64,000 bases of DNA from Methylorubrum rhodinum. Its GTDB lineage: Bacteria; Pseudomonadota; Alphaproteobacteria; Rhizobiales; Beijerinckiaceae. The translations under genes and the position numbers were made by a program. Where the stretch lies: positions 62,001 to 126,000 of the forward strand of contig NZ_JACHOP010000002.1 of the NCBI RefSeq assembly GCF_014199935.1, in the 5' to 3' direction. Shown piece by piece: positions 41,084 through 49,921 of this stretch (positions are counted from its first letter, which is position 1; every line of letters starts with the position of its first letter). The notes under the pieces were generated by a model. The model saw only the letters and a program-made list of their open reading frames with translations. It ran no database searches and was not told the origin of the DNA.

Positions 41084-42388
41084 GTGAAAGGATCGGCAAA
41101 GGCCGCGGCGAAGAGCGGATCGGAGGCCGCGCCCATCCCCAACGTGCCGGTCTCCGAGGACGATCTGCGCATCCGCGGGCTCATCCTGGCCGAACTCGAC
41201 CGCCGCCGGGTGCGGCCGGTGGCGCGCCGCACGCTGGCCCTCATCGCCGAGGGCTTCGTCGAGCCCGCCGACGGGCTGCCCGGCTACCGCATCGTCGATC
41301 ACGCTGGCGCGGTGCGCCGGCGCGGCGAGGGGGAGGGAGCCGGCATGCCGCTCACGATCCCCGACCTCGTCGACGAGTTGACCGAGCGACATCCCGCCCT
41401 GCTGCTGCCCGCCCCGCCCTCGCCCGAGCCCCAGGAGCCGCCCCGCGACACGATCGCCGACGTGCGCGCGGCGAGCGCCCGCTTCGTCGAGACGCAATCG
41501 GCGCTCGCGCGCTCGCTGGCCAACACCTCGGCCGAGCGCAGCCGGGCGTTCGCCAGCGCCGCGAGCGAGACCGTGGAAGGCTGGCGCCATCGCCTCGCCG
41601 AGCGGTTCCGCGCCAAGCCCCGCCCGGCGCCCGCCGAGCCGGTCGTGCCGGCCTCCATCGACCAGCCGGCCGCCCCGCAACCGGCGGGCGGGGCCGCGCT
41701 CGGCGCGCGGTTCGCAACCGTCGGCACGCGCTTGGGCGGCGGCCTGCGCTCCGTCTCGGCCCGCTCCGGCGCGGCGGTCACGCGGCTGCGCGACGTGGTG
41801 GAGGACGGTCTTGCGGCGGGCAGCCGCCGCCCGGTCGTGCTCATGGGCTTCGGCGCGCTGGCCGGCGCGGCCCTCGTCGCCGGCATCGCGCTGACCGGGC
41901 GCGAGGACGGCGCGGGCGAAACGCGGACCGACACCCAAGCCTCGCGCAGCACCGCGCCGCAGACCGAGGAGCCCCCGCGCGAGGCCGACACCGCGGCCTC
42001 CAACAACCCGGCGAACACCGACACGCCCCCGCCCGAGACGGAGCAGCGCCCGCCCGAGCCGCCGCGCAACCCCAACGCCGTCGAGGGGCCCGCCGAGGTG
42101 ATCGACACCGCGACCCTGCGGGTCGGCGGCAAGCTCGTGCGCCTGTTCGGGGTCGAGTGGGTGCGTGGCGGGCAGGCCGACGAACTCTCGAAATACCTGC
42201 GCGGCCGATCCGTCAGTTGCCTGCCGGCCGCGGGCAGCAGCGCCCATGTCTGCACCGTCGAGGGGCGCGACCTGTCGGAGGTGGTGCTGTTCAACGGCGG
42301 CGGACGCGCCTCGTCGGAGGCCACGCCCGAACTCGTCGCCGCCGAGGACCACGCCCGCGGCGAGCGGCTCGGCGTGTGGAAGCGGTAA
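41084..42388 (+). CDS. Membrane protein with a degenerate staphylococcal-nuclease-like domain
   Basis: A 434-residue protein. The N-terminal 60 residues are basic, followed by low-complexity and coiled-coil-like sequence, one membrane helix (VVLMGFGALAGAALVAGIAL, near 270), a Pro/Glu/Thr-rich linker, and a C-terminal domain of about 85 residues like thermonuclease (VIDTATLRVGGKLVRLFGVEW, LSKYLRGRSVSCLP, GERLGVWK). The arginine of VRL is kept, but the DGDT and DxPE catalytic positions are changed, so nuclease activity is unlikely. The start is a GTG at 41084. Converges on poxB. Confidence 0.75.
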   Translation: MKGSAKAAAKSGSEAAPIPNVPVSEDDLRIRGLILAELDRRRVRPVARRTLALIAEGFVEPADGLPGYRIVDHAGAVRRRGEGEGAGMPLTIPDLVDELTERHPALLLPAPPSPEPQEPPRDTIADVRAASARFVETQSALARSLANTSAERSRAFASAASETVEGWRHRLAERFRAKPRPAPAEPVVPASIDQPAAPQPAGGAALGARFATVGTRLGGGLRSVSARSGAAVTRLRDVVEDGLAAGSRRPVVLMGFGALAGAALVAGIALTGREDGAGETRTDTQASRSTAPQTEEPPREADTAASNNPANTDTPPPETEQRPPEPPRNPNAVEGPAEVIDTATLRVGGKLVRLFGVEWVRGGQADELSKYLRGRSVSCLPAAGSSAHVCTVEGRDLSEVVLFNGGGRASSEATPELVAAEDHARGERLGVWKR

Positions 42389-42397
42389 TTCCCGGCT

Positions 42398-44131
42398 TCA
42401 GCGGATGAGGTTGGTCTTCGCCAGATCGAGGATCGAATCGCCGCGCCCGCTCATCACCGCCTGGAGGGCGTAGAGGCTGAAGCCCTTCACCTGCTCGGCC
42501 TGGAGCTTGGGCGGCATGGCGAGTTCCTGGCGGTTGACCACCACGTCGAGCAGCGCCGGGCCGGGATGGGCGAGGACATCGACGATGGCGCCCTCGAGAT
42601 CGCCGGGGTCCTCCACCCGCCGGGCGTGGATGCCGATGGCGCGGGCCATCGCGGAAAAATCCGGGTTCTGCAGCGAGACGCCGGTCTCGAGATAGCCCGC
42701 GGCCTTCATCTCCAGCTCGACGAAGCCCAGCGTGCCGTTGTTGAAGATCACCACCTTCACTGGCAGTTTTTCCTGCGTCAGGGTGAGGATGTCGCCCATC
42801 AGCATCGCGAAGCCGCCGTCGCCCGAGAGCGAGATCACCTGTCGGCCGGGGCTTGCCGCCTGGATGCCGATGGCGTGGGGCAGGGCGTTGGCCATCGAGC
42901 CGTGCGCCCAGGAGCCGATCAGGCGCCGCCCGGCGGTCATGTGCAGGTAGCGCGCGGCCCACACCGTCGGCGTGCCGACATCGGCCGTGAACACCGCATC
43001 CTCCGTCGCCGCCTCGCTGAGAAGCCGGGTGAGGTATTGCGGATGGATCGGCCGGCGGCCGGGCTTGCCGGTGGCCAGCTCGTCCAGCCCCTCGCGGGCC
43101 TTGGCGTAGTGCTTGAGGCTGGCGTCGAGATGGCGGCGGCTCTCGTTGCCGGCGAGCCGCGGCAGCAAAGCCTCGATGGTCGCAGCCACGTCGCCGACGA
43201 GGCCGAGTTCGAGCCGGCAGCGCCGCCCGAGGTTCTCCGGGCGGATGTCGATTTGGGCGATGCGGGCGTGCTCGGGATAGAACTGGCGATAGGGGAAGTC
43301 GGTGCCGAGCATCAGCAGGGTCTCGCAGGCCTCCATCGCGGCGTAGCCGGACGAGAAGCCGATCAGCCCGGTCATGCCGACATCGTAGGGGTTGTCGTGC
43401 TCGACATGCTCCTTGCCGCCGAGCGCGTGGACGATCGGGCTCTTCAGCCGCTCGGCAAGCCGCATGAGCGGGGCATACGCCCCGGCGCAGCCGCGCCCGC
43501 ACAGCAGCGTGATTTTTTTGGAGGTGTTGAGGAGGTCGGCCAGTTGGTCGAGGTCGTCGGGTTGCGGGACGACGATGGGTGCGCGGGGCCGGAGCGTCGA
43601 GGCCGCCGCCAGCGTCCGCTCGGGCGCGGGCTTGAGCGCCACCGTGCCGGGGATGACGACGACGGCGACGCCGCGCTGGCCGACCGCCGTGCGGATCGCG
43701 GTCTCCAGGACGTTGGGCAACTGCGCCGGATCGGAGACCAGCTCGCAGTAGTGGCTGCAATCGCGGAAAAGCTGCTCGGGCCGCGTCTCCTGGAAGTAGT
43801 TCAGGCCGATCTCGGAGGAGGGGATGTGCGCGGCGATCGCCAGCACCGGGGTGCGGGTGCGGTGGGCGTCGTAGAGGCCGTTGATGAGGTGGAGGTTGCC
43901 CGGCCCGCAGGAGCCGGCGCAGACCGCGAGTTCGCCGGTGATCTGCGCCTCGCCCGCGGCGGCAAACGCCGCGACCTCTTCGTGGCGGACATGGACCCAC
44001 TCGATCACATCGCGCGCCCGGATCGCCTCGGTGATCCCGTTCAGGCTGTCGCCGACGAGCCCGTAGACCCGCCGCACGCCCGCGAGCTGGAGCGTCTCGA
44101 CGATGAGGTCGGATACGTTGTCGGAGGCCAT
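42398..44131 (-). CDS. poxB: Pyruvate dehydrogenase (quinone), pyruvate oxidase type
   Basis: ThDP- and FAD-dependent peripheral membrane enzyme oxidising pyruvate to acetate and CO2 with electrons to ubiquinone. The 577-residue protein shows the E51-type glutamate region HVRHEEVAAFAAAGEA, the FAD domain, the ThDP motif GDGGFAMLMGDILTLTQ with IFNN closing it, and a C-terminus (KGFSLYALQAVMSGRGDSILDLAKTN) very like E. coli PoxB, where it forms the lipid-activated tail. Start ATG at 44129-44131. Stress or stationary-phase induction is usual in the family. Confidence 0.92.
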   Translation of the reverse strand: MASDNVSDLIVETLQLAGVRRVYGLVGDSLNGITEAIRARDVIEWVHVRHEEVAAFAAAGEAQITGELAVCAGSCGPGNLHLINGLYDAHRTRTPVLAIAAHIPSSEIGLNYFQETRPEQLFRDCSHYCELVSDPAQLPNVLETAIRTAVGQRGVAVVVIPGTVALKPAPERTLAAASTLRPRAPIVVPQPDDLDQLADLLNTSKKITLLCGRGCAGAYAPLMRLAERLKSPIVHALGGKEHVEHDNPYDVGMTGLIGFSSGYAAMEACETLLMLGTDFPYRQFYPEHARIAQIDIRPENLGRRCRLELGLVGDVAATIEALLPRLAGNESRRHLDASLKHYAKAREGLDELATGKPGRRPIHPQYLTRLLSEAATEDAVFTADVGTPTVWAARYLHMTAGRRLIGSWAHGSMANALPHAIGIQAASPGRQVISLSGDGGFAMLMGDILTLTQEKLPVKVVIFNNGTLGFVELEMKAAGYLETGVSLQNPDFSAMARAIGIHARRVEDPGDLEGAIVDVLAHPGPALLDVVVNRQELAMPPKLQAEQVKGFSLYALQAVMSGRGDSILDLAKTNLIR

Positions 44132-44215
44132 GGCCCGTCTCCCCGGTTGACCGCGGGCGGTCGATGCGGGCCAACGTCGGCGCGGGGCGTTTGTTCGCGG
44201 ATCGCGCGAATTTCA

Positions 44216-44500
44216 CAATCGATGCAGGATGTTGCCGGCTCCTCCCTGCATCTGTCCTGGCGGTTCAGAGTCACTGAGAAGACGGCGATATCGTCGCTCT
44301 TCTTTTCGTCTCCGGGTCTGGAGGTTGCAATTTTCGGGCACGAGCCGCATCTTCTTTCTACCGGGGACGGATCGCCTGAGCAGCTTGCTGCGACAGCCCT
44401 GGGCCGCCGTGGCGGGTCACCGCTTCGGTCCACGCGCAACGCGGGATAACCAAGTGTTTCGGCGAGTGATAACCCCTCCTCATTTGAGCGAGGGGTTTTT
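44216..44500 (+). ncRNA. Candidate small RNA region ending in an intrinsic terminator
   Basis: No protein gene on this strand lies between 42389 and 44500, yet a clear plus-strand terminator ends here. The region is visibly less GC-rich than the flanks and contains a near-palindrome at 44278-44304 (AGAAGACGGCGATATCG paired with CGTCGCTCTTCT). TTGCAA at about 44326 with a weak box 17 bp later is a possible promoter giving a transcript of about 140 nt. The 5' end is a guess. No match to tmRNA, 6S or SRP RNA was recognised. Confidence 0.35.
44471..44500 (+). terminator. Rho-independent terminator (plus strand), orphan
   Basis: AACCCCTC pairs perfectly with GAGGGGTT (8 bp), with an inner CTC/GAG pair and an ATTT loop, followed by a T run (TTTTT). 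On the minus strand the hairpin is followed by TTATCAC, a poor tract, so the signal points to a plus-strand transcript. It also stands 6 bp beyond the stop of the minus-strand hypothetical gene. Confidence 0.75.
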
Positions 44501-44506
44501 CATGGG

Positions 44507-45037
44507 TCAGCGGCGTGCCCGAGGCCGAACCGTCTGGCCGCGATAGATCTTCGCGCACAGGACAGGGAAGCTGATCTTGGTGGTTCCGGCCAGCACCCGC
44601 TTACGGTCCGCAACCGGATAGGCACTCTCCACCACCATGAGAAGCTGCTGCCGGTGATCGGTCGGCGCGCGCCGTAGCCCGAAATACATCGGGTAGGCCC
44701 GACCGTCGGGCAGGGTCACATGGGCGAGATAGACGTAGTTCCGATCCGACGGCGTCAGATGGACGGAGGCGGACGGCAGGGCTTCCACCATGGTCGGAAG
44801 GTGCCGAGAAAAGACGTGCCGCTCGGTATCGTAGGCGCGCGGGCGTCGGTGATCCCAGATCAGATCGGCCCTGTCGTGCGAATTGTCGTCGAACGCCACC
44901 GTGAAACAGTGGTTCGAGAAGCGCACGTCGATCGTCAGTTCGCGGGCGATGGTTATGACGAAAAGCGTCAGAGTGCGCGGTTCCAGATGGGCGAGGTCGA
45001 GACGCGTGCCTCGAACCTCGTAGTCGAAATAGGCCAT
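44507..45037 (-). CDS. Hypothetical protein (176 aa) in a GC-poorer patch
   Basis: Starts MAYFDYEVRGTRLDLAHLEPRTLTLFV and carries a motif-like DVRFSNHCFTVAFDDN with conserved-looking aromatic and Cys/His residues, then HRRPRAYDTERHVFSRHLP and YLAHVTLPDGRAYPMYFGLRR. No signal or membrane helix. I recall similar proteins on plasmids and in accessory regions of Rhizobiales but cannot name a function. Codon bias is weaker than in its neighbours, suggesting horizontal transfer. It is 64 bp downstream of rho on the same strand. Confidence 0.72.
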   Translation of the reverse strand: MAYFDYEVRGTRLDLAHLEPRTLTLFVITIARELTIDVRFSNHCFTVAFDDNSHDRADLIWDHRRPRAYDTERHVFSRHLPTMVEALPSASVHLTPSDRNYVYLAHVTLPDGRAYPMYFGLRRAPTDHRQQLLMVVESAYPVADRKRVLAGTTKISFPVLCAKIYRGQTVRPRARR

Positions 45038-45101
45038 GCTCCGTGATGCACGGCCTGCGCGAATTGCGCCAGACGAGGAAGCCGCGCGTCGCGGCCCCGC
45101 C

Positions 45102-46445
45102 TCAGGTGTTCATCGAGTCGAAGAAGTCGCCGTTGCTCTTGGTCTGGCGCAGCTTGTCCATGAGGAACTCGATCGCGTCGGTGACGCCCATCGGGTTGAG
45201 GATGCGGCGGAGCACGTAGGTCTTCTTGAGCGCGTCCGGCGGGACCAGCAGTTCCTCCTTGCGGGTGCCGGAGCGGGTGATGTCGATGGCCGGGAAGATG
45301 CGCTTGTCCGAGACCTTGCGGTCGAGGATGATCTCGGAATTGCCGGTGCCCTTGAACTCCTCGAAGATCACCTCGTCCATGCGCGAGCCGGTGTCGATGA
45401 GCGCGGTGGCGATGATCGAGAGCGAGCCGCCCTCCTCGATGTTGCGGGCCGCGCCGAAGAAGCGCTTGGGCCGCTGGAGCGCGTTGGCGTCGACGCCGCC
45501 GGTCAGCACCTTGCCCGAGGACGGCACGACGGTGTTGTAGGCGCGTCCCAGGCGGGTGATCGAGTCCAGCAGGATCACCACGTCGCGGCCGTGCTCGACG
45601 AGGCGCTTGGCCTTCTCGATCACCATCTCGGCGACCTGCACGTGGCGGGTGGCCGGCTCGTCGAAGGTCGAGGCGATGACCTCGCCCTTCACCGAGCGGA
45701 TCATGTCGGTCACCTCCTCCGGGCGCTCGTCGATGAGCAGCACGATGAGGTAGCACTCGGGGTGGTTGAGGGTGATCGACTGCGCGATGTTCTGCATCAG
45801 CACGGTCTTGCCGGTGCGCGGCGGCGCGACGATCAGCGCGCGCTGGCCCTTGCCGATCGGCGAGACGATGTCGATGATGCGGGGCGAAAAGTCCTTCTTG
45901 GTCGGGTTGTCCAGCTCGAGCTTGAACCGCTTCGTGGGGAACAGCGGCGTCAGGTTGTCGAAGTGGACCTTGTGCTTGATCTTCTCCGGGTTCTCGAAGT
46001 TGATCGTGTTGACCTTGATCAGGGCGAAGTAGCGCTCGCCGTCCTTGGGACCGCGGATCGGGCCCTCGACCGTGTCGCCGGTGCGCAGGCCGAAGCGGCG
46101 GATTTGCGTGGGCGAGATGTAGATGTCGTCCGGGCCCGGCAGGTAGTTCGAGTCGTTCGAGCGCAGGAAGCCGAACCCGTCCTGCAGCACCTCGACGGTG
46201 CCGGCGCCGATGATCTCGGTCTCGTTGGCCGCGAGCTGCTTGAGGATCGCGAACATCAGCTCCTGCTTGCGCATGGTCGAGGCGTTCTCGACCTCGACCT
46301 CCTCGGCGAACGCGGTGAGCTCGGTCGGCGACTTGGACTTGAGGTCCTGAAGGCGCACCTCGCGCTTGACGGCGACCTCGGCGGCCACGGGGGCGTCCTC
46401 GGTCGGCATATCGACGGGGGCGAGTGCGTCGTTCTGTGACGTCAT
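45102..46445 (-). CDS. rho: Transcription termination factor Rho
   Basis: Hexameric RNA-dependent ATPase. The 447-residue protein has an N-terminal extension of about 27 residues, the Rho-N helical part ([23 protein letters not shown]), the RNA-binding cold-shock-like domain ([31 protein letters not shown]), Walker A APPRTGKT (207-214), [13 protein letters not shown], and the [27 protein letters not shown] region containing the R loop. The ATG at 46443-46445 begins MTSQND; the longer frame to 46565 lies in the leader. Here rho is not linked to mnmE as it is in some relatives. Confidence 0.97.
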   Translation of the reverse strand: MTSQNDALAPVDMPTEDAPVAAEVAVKREVRLQDLKSKSPTELTAFAEEVEVENASTMRKQELMFAILKQLAANETEIIGAGTVEVLQDGFGFLRSNDSNYLPGPDDIYISPTQIRRFGLRTGDTVEGPIRGPKDGERYFALIKVNTINFENPEKIKHKVHFDNLTPLFPTKRFKLELDNPTKKDFSPRIIDIVSPIGKGQRALIVAPPRTGKTVLMQNIAQSITLNHPECYLIVLLIDERPEEVTDMIRSVKGEVIASTFDEPATRHVQVAEMVIEKAKRLVEHGRDVVILLDSITRLGRAYNTVVPSSGKVLTGGVDANALQRPKRFFGAARNIEEGGSLSIIATALIDTGSRMDEVIFEEFKGTGNSEIILDRKVSDKRIFPAIDITRSGTRKEELLVPPDALKKTYVLRRILNPMGVTDAIEFLMDKLRQTKSNGDFFDSMNT

Positions 46446-46737
46446 GTGGGGGGATGCAACCAACGAAGGCGGGGAAGGATCGGCCGGTCGGGACGAAAGG
46501 GCCGGGCACCGGGGAGGCGCCCCAGGTCCGGCAAGGCTGCGAGCGCAGCGGTCCGGCCCACGCATCGGCTCCTCTCGGCTTTGGAGAAGCCCCAGGGATG
46601 CGACACGGCTGCAATCGGAAAGCAGTCGTGCTTATCGTGTTTTGCCGATGGGCTCAAGAGGTGAGTCGCCTCCGAAAAGTGGCTCGCAGCTCGAATCCCC
46701 GCACGGCCTGATCCTAGTGTATCGAAAGACATCGGCC
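46446..46737. other. rho leader/promoter region
   Basis: About 290 bp between the rho start and a family C repeat. It holds no supported gene. GC content is lower near 46610-46740, so the promoter probably lies there. The rho leader of many bacteria is long and self-attenuated by Rho; this one is long enough for that, but I cannot identify a rut site by eye. Confidence 0.4.
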
Positions 46738-46828
46738 GTCATTCCGGGGCCGCGCAGCGGAATCCACCCGTGATGCGCCGTGCCCGATCGTGGATTCCGG
46801 GTTCGCCTTCGGCGCCCCGGAATGACGG
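46738..46828. repeat. Family C palindromic intergenic repeat, copy 3
   Basis: GTCATTCCGGGGCCGCGCAG on the left and GGCGCCCCGGAATGACGG on the right, with inner CGGAATCCACCCG and GTGGATTCCGGG pairing. It is shorter than the other copies. It lies between the smr stop and the rho leader. Confidence 0.88.
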
Positions 46829-46845
46829 CGGAGCCATGTATTCGC

Positions 46846-47550
46846 TCAGCGCCGCCGCAGCCGCACGTAGAGCGCGCCCGCGCCGCCGTGGTGACGCGCC
46901 GCCTCCTCGAAGCCGAGCACGAAGCCGCGCAGTTCCGGGCCGCGCAGCCAGTGCGGCACGGTCCGGCGCAGCACGCCGCGCTCGGAGAAGCCGGCATCGG
47001 AAAAACCCTCGCCGCCCTTGCCGGTGACGACGAGGACGCGGGCGTGCCCGGCCGAGCGCGCGCGCATCAGGAAGCCGACGAGCGCCGCGTGCGCCTCCGC
47101 CTGATAGAGCCCGTGCAGGTCGATACGCGCCTCGATCGCGAGCGTCCCGCGCTCCAGGCCGCGGCGCTCCTTGCGCTCCAGTCCCGGCGGGGGCGGAGCG
47201 GCGGCAGGGGGACGGGCGGGAGCGGAGAAGGCGGCGGTGCCGCCCGTGAGGTCGCCGAGCTTCACCGGCCGCTTGTGGGTCGGCAGGGAGGAGAGGGCGG
47301 TCTTCGGGGCGGTCTTGACCGTCGGCGGCGCCGTGACGGCAGGCTTCGACGGCGTCGGCTTGGCAAGGTTCGAGTTGGCGAAGCTTGGCTTCGCAAGACT
47401 CGGCTTGGCCGAAGCGGGCGCCGCCGGCTCGGCCTCGGGCGCCGGCTTCTTCGGCCGCGCCCGGCCGCGTAGGGGCGTGATCAGCTTGGCGATCTCGCCC
47501 CACAGATAGGCCTCCTCGCGGGAGAGCGCGCGCCGCCGCGGCGGCCTCAC
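46846..47550 (-). CDS. Smr-domain protein
   Basis: A 234-residue protein. A short conserved N-terminus (LSREEAYLWGEIAKLITPLRGR) is followed by an Ala/Pro/Lys-rich linker with short degenerate repeats of the type LAKPSFANSN (about 35-75). The C-terminal Smr domain has ARIDLHGLYQAEAHAALVGFL, VLVVTGKGGEG, LRRTVPHWL and HHGGAGALYVRLRR. Single-domain Smr proteins are putative endonucleases; RNA targets are known in some. The start GTG at 47548-47550 overlaps the mltA stop. Confidence 0.9.
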   Translation of the reverse strand: MRPPRRRALSREEAYLWGEIAKLITPLRGRARPKKPAPEAEPAAPASAKPSLAKPSFANSNLAKPTPSKPAVTAPPTVKTAPKTALSSLPTHKRPVKLGDLTGGTAAFSAPARPPAAAPPPPGLERKERRGLERGTLAIEARIDLHGLYQAEAHAALVGFLMRARSAGHARVLVVTGKGGEGFSDAGFSERGVLRRTVPHWLRGPELRGFVLGFEEAARHHGGAGALYVRLRRR

Positions 47551-48740
47551 GGCCGAGGCTCCCCAATCGGCTTGGGCAGCAACACCACAAAACCCATCCG
47601 GTCGTGCAGGTCGCCCGCGGCCACACCCGCCTTGGCGCCGGTGCCGACATAGAGGTCGCCCCGCGCCGGCCCGAGGATGGCCGAGCCGGTATCGGCGGCG
47701 ACGACGAGATGGCCGCGGCCGGGCTGGCCCGGCAGTTTGCCTTCCAGATAGAACGGCAGTCCGTAGCGCCACAGATTGCCGTCCACCGCCATGCTGCGGC
47801 CGGGGCTCAAGGGCGCGCCAGCGGCGCCGGGGGGGCCGAGGCGGGCATCCTCCACCGGCTCGACCCGGAAGAAGATATAGGACTTGTTCATCCGCATCAG
47901 CCGGCGGGCGTGGTCGGGATTGGCCCGAAGCCACGTGGTCCAGCGCTCCAGGCTCAATCCGTTGAGCGGAAGGTGGCCCTCCGCCACCAGAAGCTTGCCG
48001 ATGGAGGTGTAGGGCTGGCCGTTCTTGCCGTCGTAGAGCACCCGGACCGAGCGCCCGTCGGGCAACCGCGCCCTCCCTGAGCCCTGCACCTGAAGGACGA
48101 AGAGATCGACCGCGTCGCGCAGCCACAGCACCGGCCGGGTGTGGGCCGCGACGGCGCCGTCCTCGATCGCGGCGCGGTCGGGATAGGGCTCCAGCCCGGT
48201 CGTCGTGCGGCGGCCCGCCTTGTAGATCGCGTCGAGCCCCGGCGCGGTCTCGCCGGGCGCCAGCGTCACGAGGTCGTCGGGCCGGGCCAGGACCGGGGCG
48301 GCATAGCCGGGGCCGGGCTCCAGGGAACCGACGAGTTCCGGCTCGAAATAGCCGGTGAGGAAGCCCGCCCGCCGCTCGGGCTCGGCGCCGTTCGCGGGGC
48401 GCACGATGCGATAGGCCGAGAACCGCCCCTCGAAGAATTTCTTGGCTTTGTCCGTGCCGACATCGGTTGCCGCCGCGCAGGCGGCGGCGAGGTCGGCGGG
48501 GTTGCCGGTGACGCCCGCGGCCTGGGGCGGATTCGGGCCCGGCGCGGCGCAGGTACGGCGGAAGGCGTCGAGGGCGGCGGCCGCGTCGTCCGCGTGCCAA
48601 CCGGGGAGGGCGGACAAGGCCACCGGCTCCAGCACGCCGTCGCCGACGCGCAGCGGTGCCTCCGCACGGCTCGGCGGAACGGAAACGGCCGCAGCGGCGA
48701 GGACCGCTGCGGCCGAGAAGAGAACGCGACAGAACGGCAT
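47547..48740 (-). CDS. mltA: Membrane-bound lytic murein transglycosylase A
   Basis: Peptidoglycan lytic transglycosylase of 397 residues. It has a signal peptide (RVLFSAAAVLAAAAVSVPPSRA), without an obvious lipobox cysteine, the MltA domain with FLTGYFEPELVGS, WLRDAVDLFVLQVQGSGRARLPDG and ILYDGKNGQPYTSIGKLL-like sequence, and the 3D domain with the catalytic aspartate (VVAADTGSAILGPARGDLYVG). It is the middle gene of tim44-mltA-smr, a linkage common in alphaproteobacteria. Confidence 0.94.
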   Translation of the reverse strand: MPFCRVLFSAAAVLAAAAVSVPPSRAEAPLRVGDGVLEPVALSALPGWHADDAAAALDAFRRTCAAPGPNPPQAAGVTGNPADLAAACAAATDVGTDKAKKFFEGRFSAYRIVRPANGAEPERRAGFLTGYFEPELVGSLEPGPGYAAPVLARPDDLVTLAPGETAPGLDAIYKAGRRTTTGLEPYPDRAAIEDGAVAAHTRPVLWLRDAVDLFVLQVQGSGRARLPDGRSVRVLYDGKNGQPYTSIGKLLVAEGHLPLNGLSLERWTTWLRANPDHARRLMRMNKSYIFFRVEPVEDARLGPPGAAGAPLSPGRSMAVDGNLWRYGLPFYLEGKLPGQPGRGHLVVAADTGSAILGPARGDLYVGTGAKAGVAAGDLHDRMGFVVLLPKPIGEPRP

Positions 48741-48754
48741 GACTTACAAAGGAA

Positions 48755-49474
48755 TCAGCCGCCCGCGTCGGTGGCGACGAGTTGCCAGTTCGGATCGCGC
48801 GAGCCCAGCGTGCGGGCGAAGGTCCACACGTCGGGCACCTCGACGCCGGTCTCGGCATTGCCGTCGATCACCTTGCCCTCGGCATCGCGGGTGGCGGTGA
48901 TGAGGTTCGACAGGAAGCGCACGGTGACCTGCGCGACCTTGTTCTTGACCTCGACGGCGACGATCTCGGCCTTGTCGATCGAGATGAAGGTGGTCTCGGC
49001 GGTCTCGCGGCGCTTCTCGCGCTCGGAGATCGCCCGCTCGAAGCCCTCGCAGACCTCCTTCGACAGGAGCGCCCGCAGGGTCTTGCGGTCGCCGGTGGCG
49101 AAGGCCGTGACGATCGCCTCGTAGGCGCTCTTGGAGCCCTCCAGGAAGGCGCGCGGCTCGAAGGCCGGCTCGACCTGCACGATCTGCTCCAGGCCGCGGG
49201 CGACCGCCGAGCCCGGCTCGGCGATGCCGCGCCAGTCGCGCGGGGCCGCAGCAGTCTGTGCCGGGGCGGGCTGGGTGCGGTCGGCGCCGGGCAGGCGCAC
49301 GACGTTGTCCCCTTCCGTGCGCGCGCCGGGGGCGTCGGTGCGGTTGCGCTCCACCGGGCGGAAGGGCGAGCGCTCCGTCCCGGTCTTCTGGCCCAGCACC
49401 GAACGCAGCCGCCAGATGACGAAGACGGCGAGCGCCAGGAAAATCAGGGTGGTTGCGTCGAAGGAATCCTGCAT
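48755..49474 (-). CDS. Tim44/TimA-like membrane-anchored protein
   Basis: A 239-residue protein with one N-terminal membrane helix (TLIFLALAVFVIWRLRSVLG), a disordered Pro/Arg-rich linker, and a Tim44-like domain of about 150 residues (FLEGSKSAYEAIVTAFATGDRKTLRALLSKEV, VTVRFLSNLITATRDAEG, DVWTFARTLGSRDPNWQLVAT). The bacterial homologue is related to mitochondrial Tim44; a role at the membrane is likely but poorly defined. Start ATG at 49472-49474; divergent from secB as is usual in alphaproteobacteria. Confidence 0.9.
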   Translation of the reverse strand: MQDSFDATTLIFLALAVFVIWRLRSVLGQKTGTERSPFRPVERNRTDAPGARTEGDNVVRLPGADRTQPAPAQTAAAPRDWRGIAEPGSAVARGLEQIVQVEPAFEPRAFLEGSKSAYEAIVTAFATGDRKTLRALLSKEVCEGFERAISEREKRRETAETTFISIDKAEIVAVEVKNKVAQVTVRFLSNLITATRDAEGKVIDGNAETGVEVPDVWTFARTLGSRDPNWQLVATDAGG

Positions 49475-49921
49475 CACCGATCCGAATCGTGCCCGTCGCA
49501 CGCGTGAGGCTGACACCCGAGGGCTGCCGGAGGGGGAGCCTGCGCGATCCGTTTTCCGCGGTCTGCCGAGGCGACGCTCCCGCAGCCGCCGACAGCCCAG
49601 GGCTCGTCTCGCGAAAGGCTTTCGAAGCTCTTAGCCGAGCCCGGCACGAGGAGCGAGCCGGAAGCGTAGCATCTTGAAGGCGAATGTCTCCGGCGTCGAG
49701 AACTCCGTGAGTCCTCCGTGATATGGGTGGGTCCGCGCGCGATTCCAGGCGGGCCCGCGGGGCAATCGCCCGCAGGGTGGGGCCGGTGCCGTGATCTCCC
49801 GGGCAAATCCCCCGGCTTGTTCGCGGCAGGGCGGCATGTTAGCGCGCTGCCCGCGCCGGACAGGCGCGCCGGCGACACGACACAACCGCCGCGCAGCAAC
49901 GACGCGAGGAGGAGACACCTC
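49475..49921. other. Divergent intergenic region, tim44 / secB
   Basis: No gene supported in this 447-bp gap. It must carry promoters in both directions. A near-direct repeat CTCCGTGAGTCCTCCGTGA occurs at about 49703-49721, too short to interpret. Longer frames here are read-throughs of the flanking genes. Confidence 0.4.

Noticed and set aside
46680..46715. tRNA T-arm-like string GCTCGAATCCCCGC
   Set aside because: No acceptor or D-arm partner sequence is found at the correct distances and it lies next to a family C repeat.
46846..48858. A 670-codon frame spanning smr and mltA
   Set aside because: Only its C-terminal third is the Smr protein. The rest is mltA in another frame; the GTG at 47550 overlapping the mltA stop is the sensible start.
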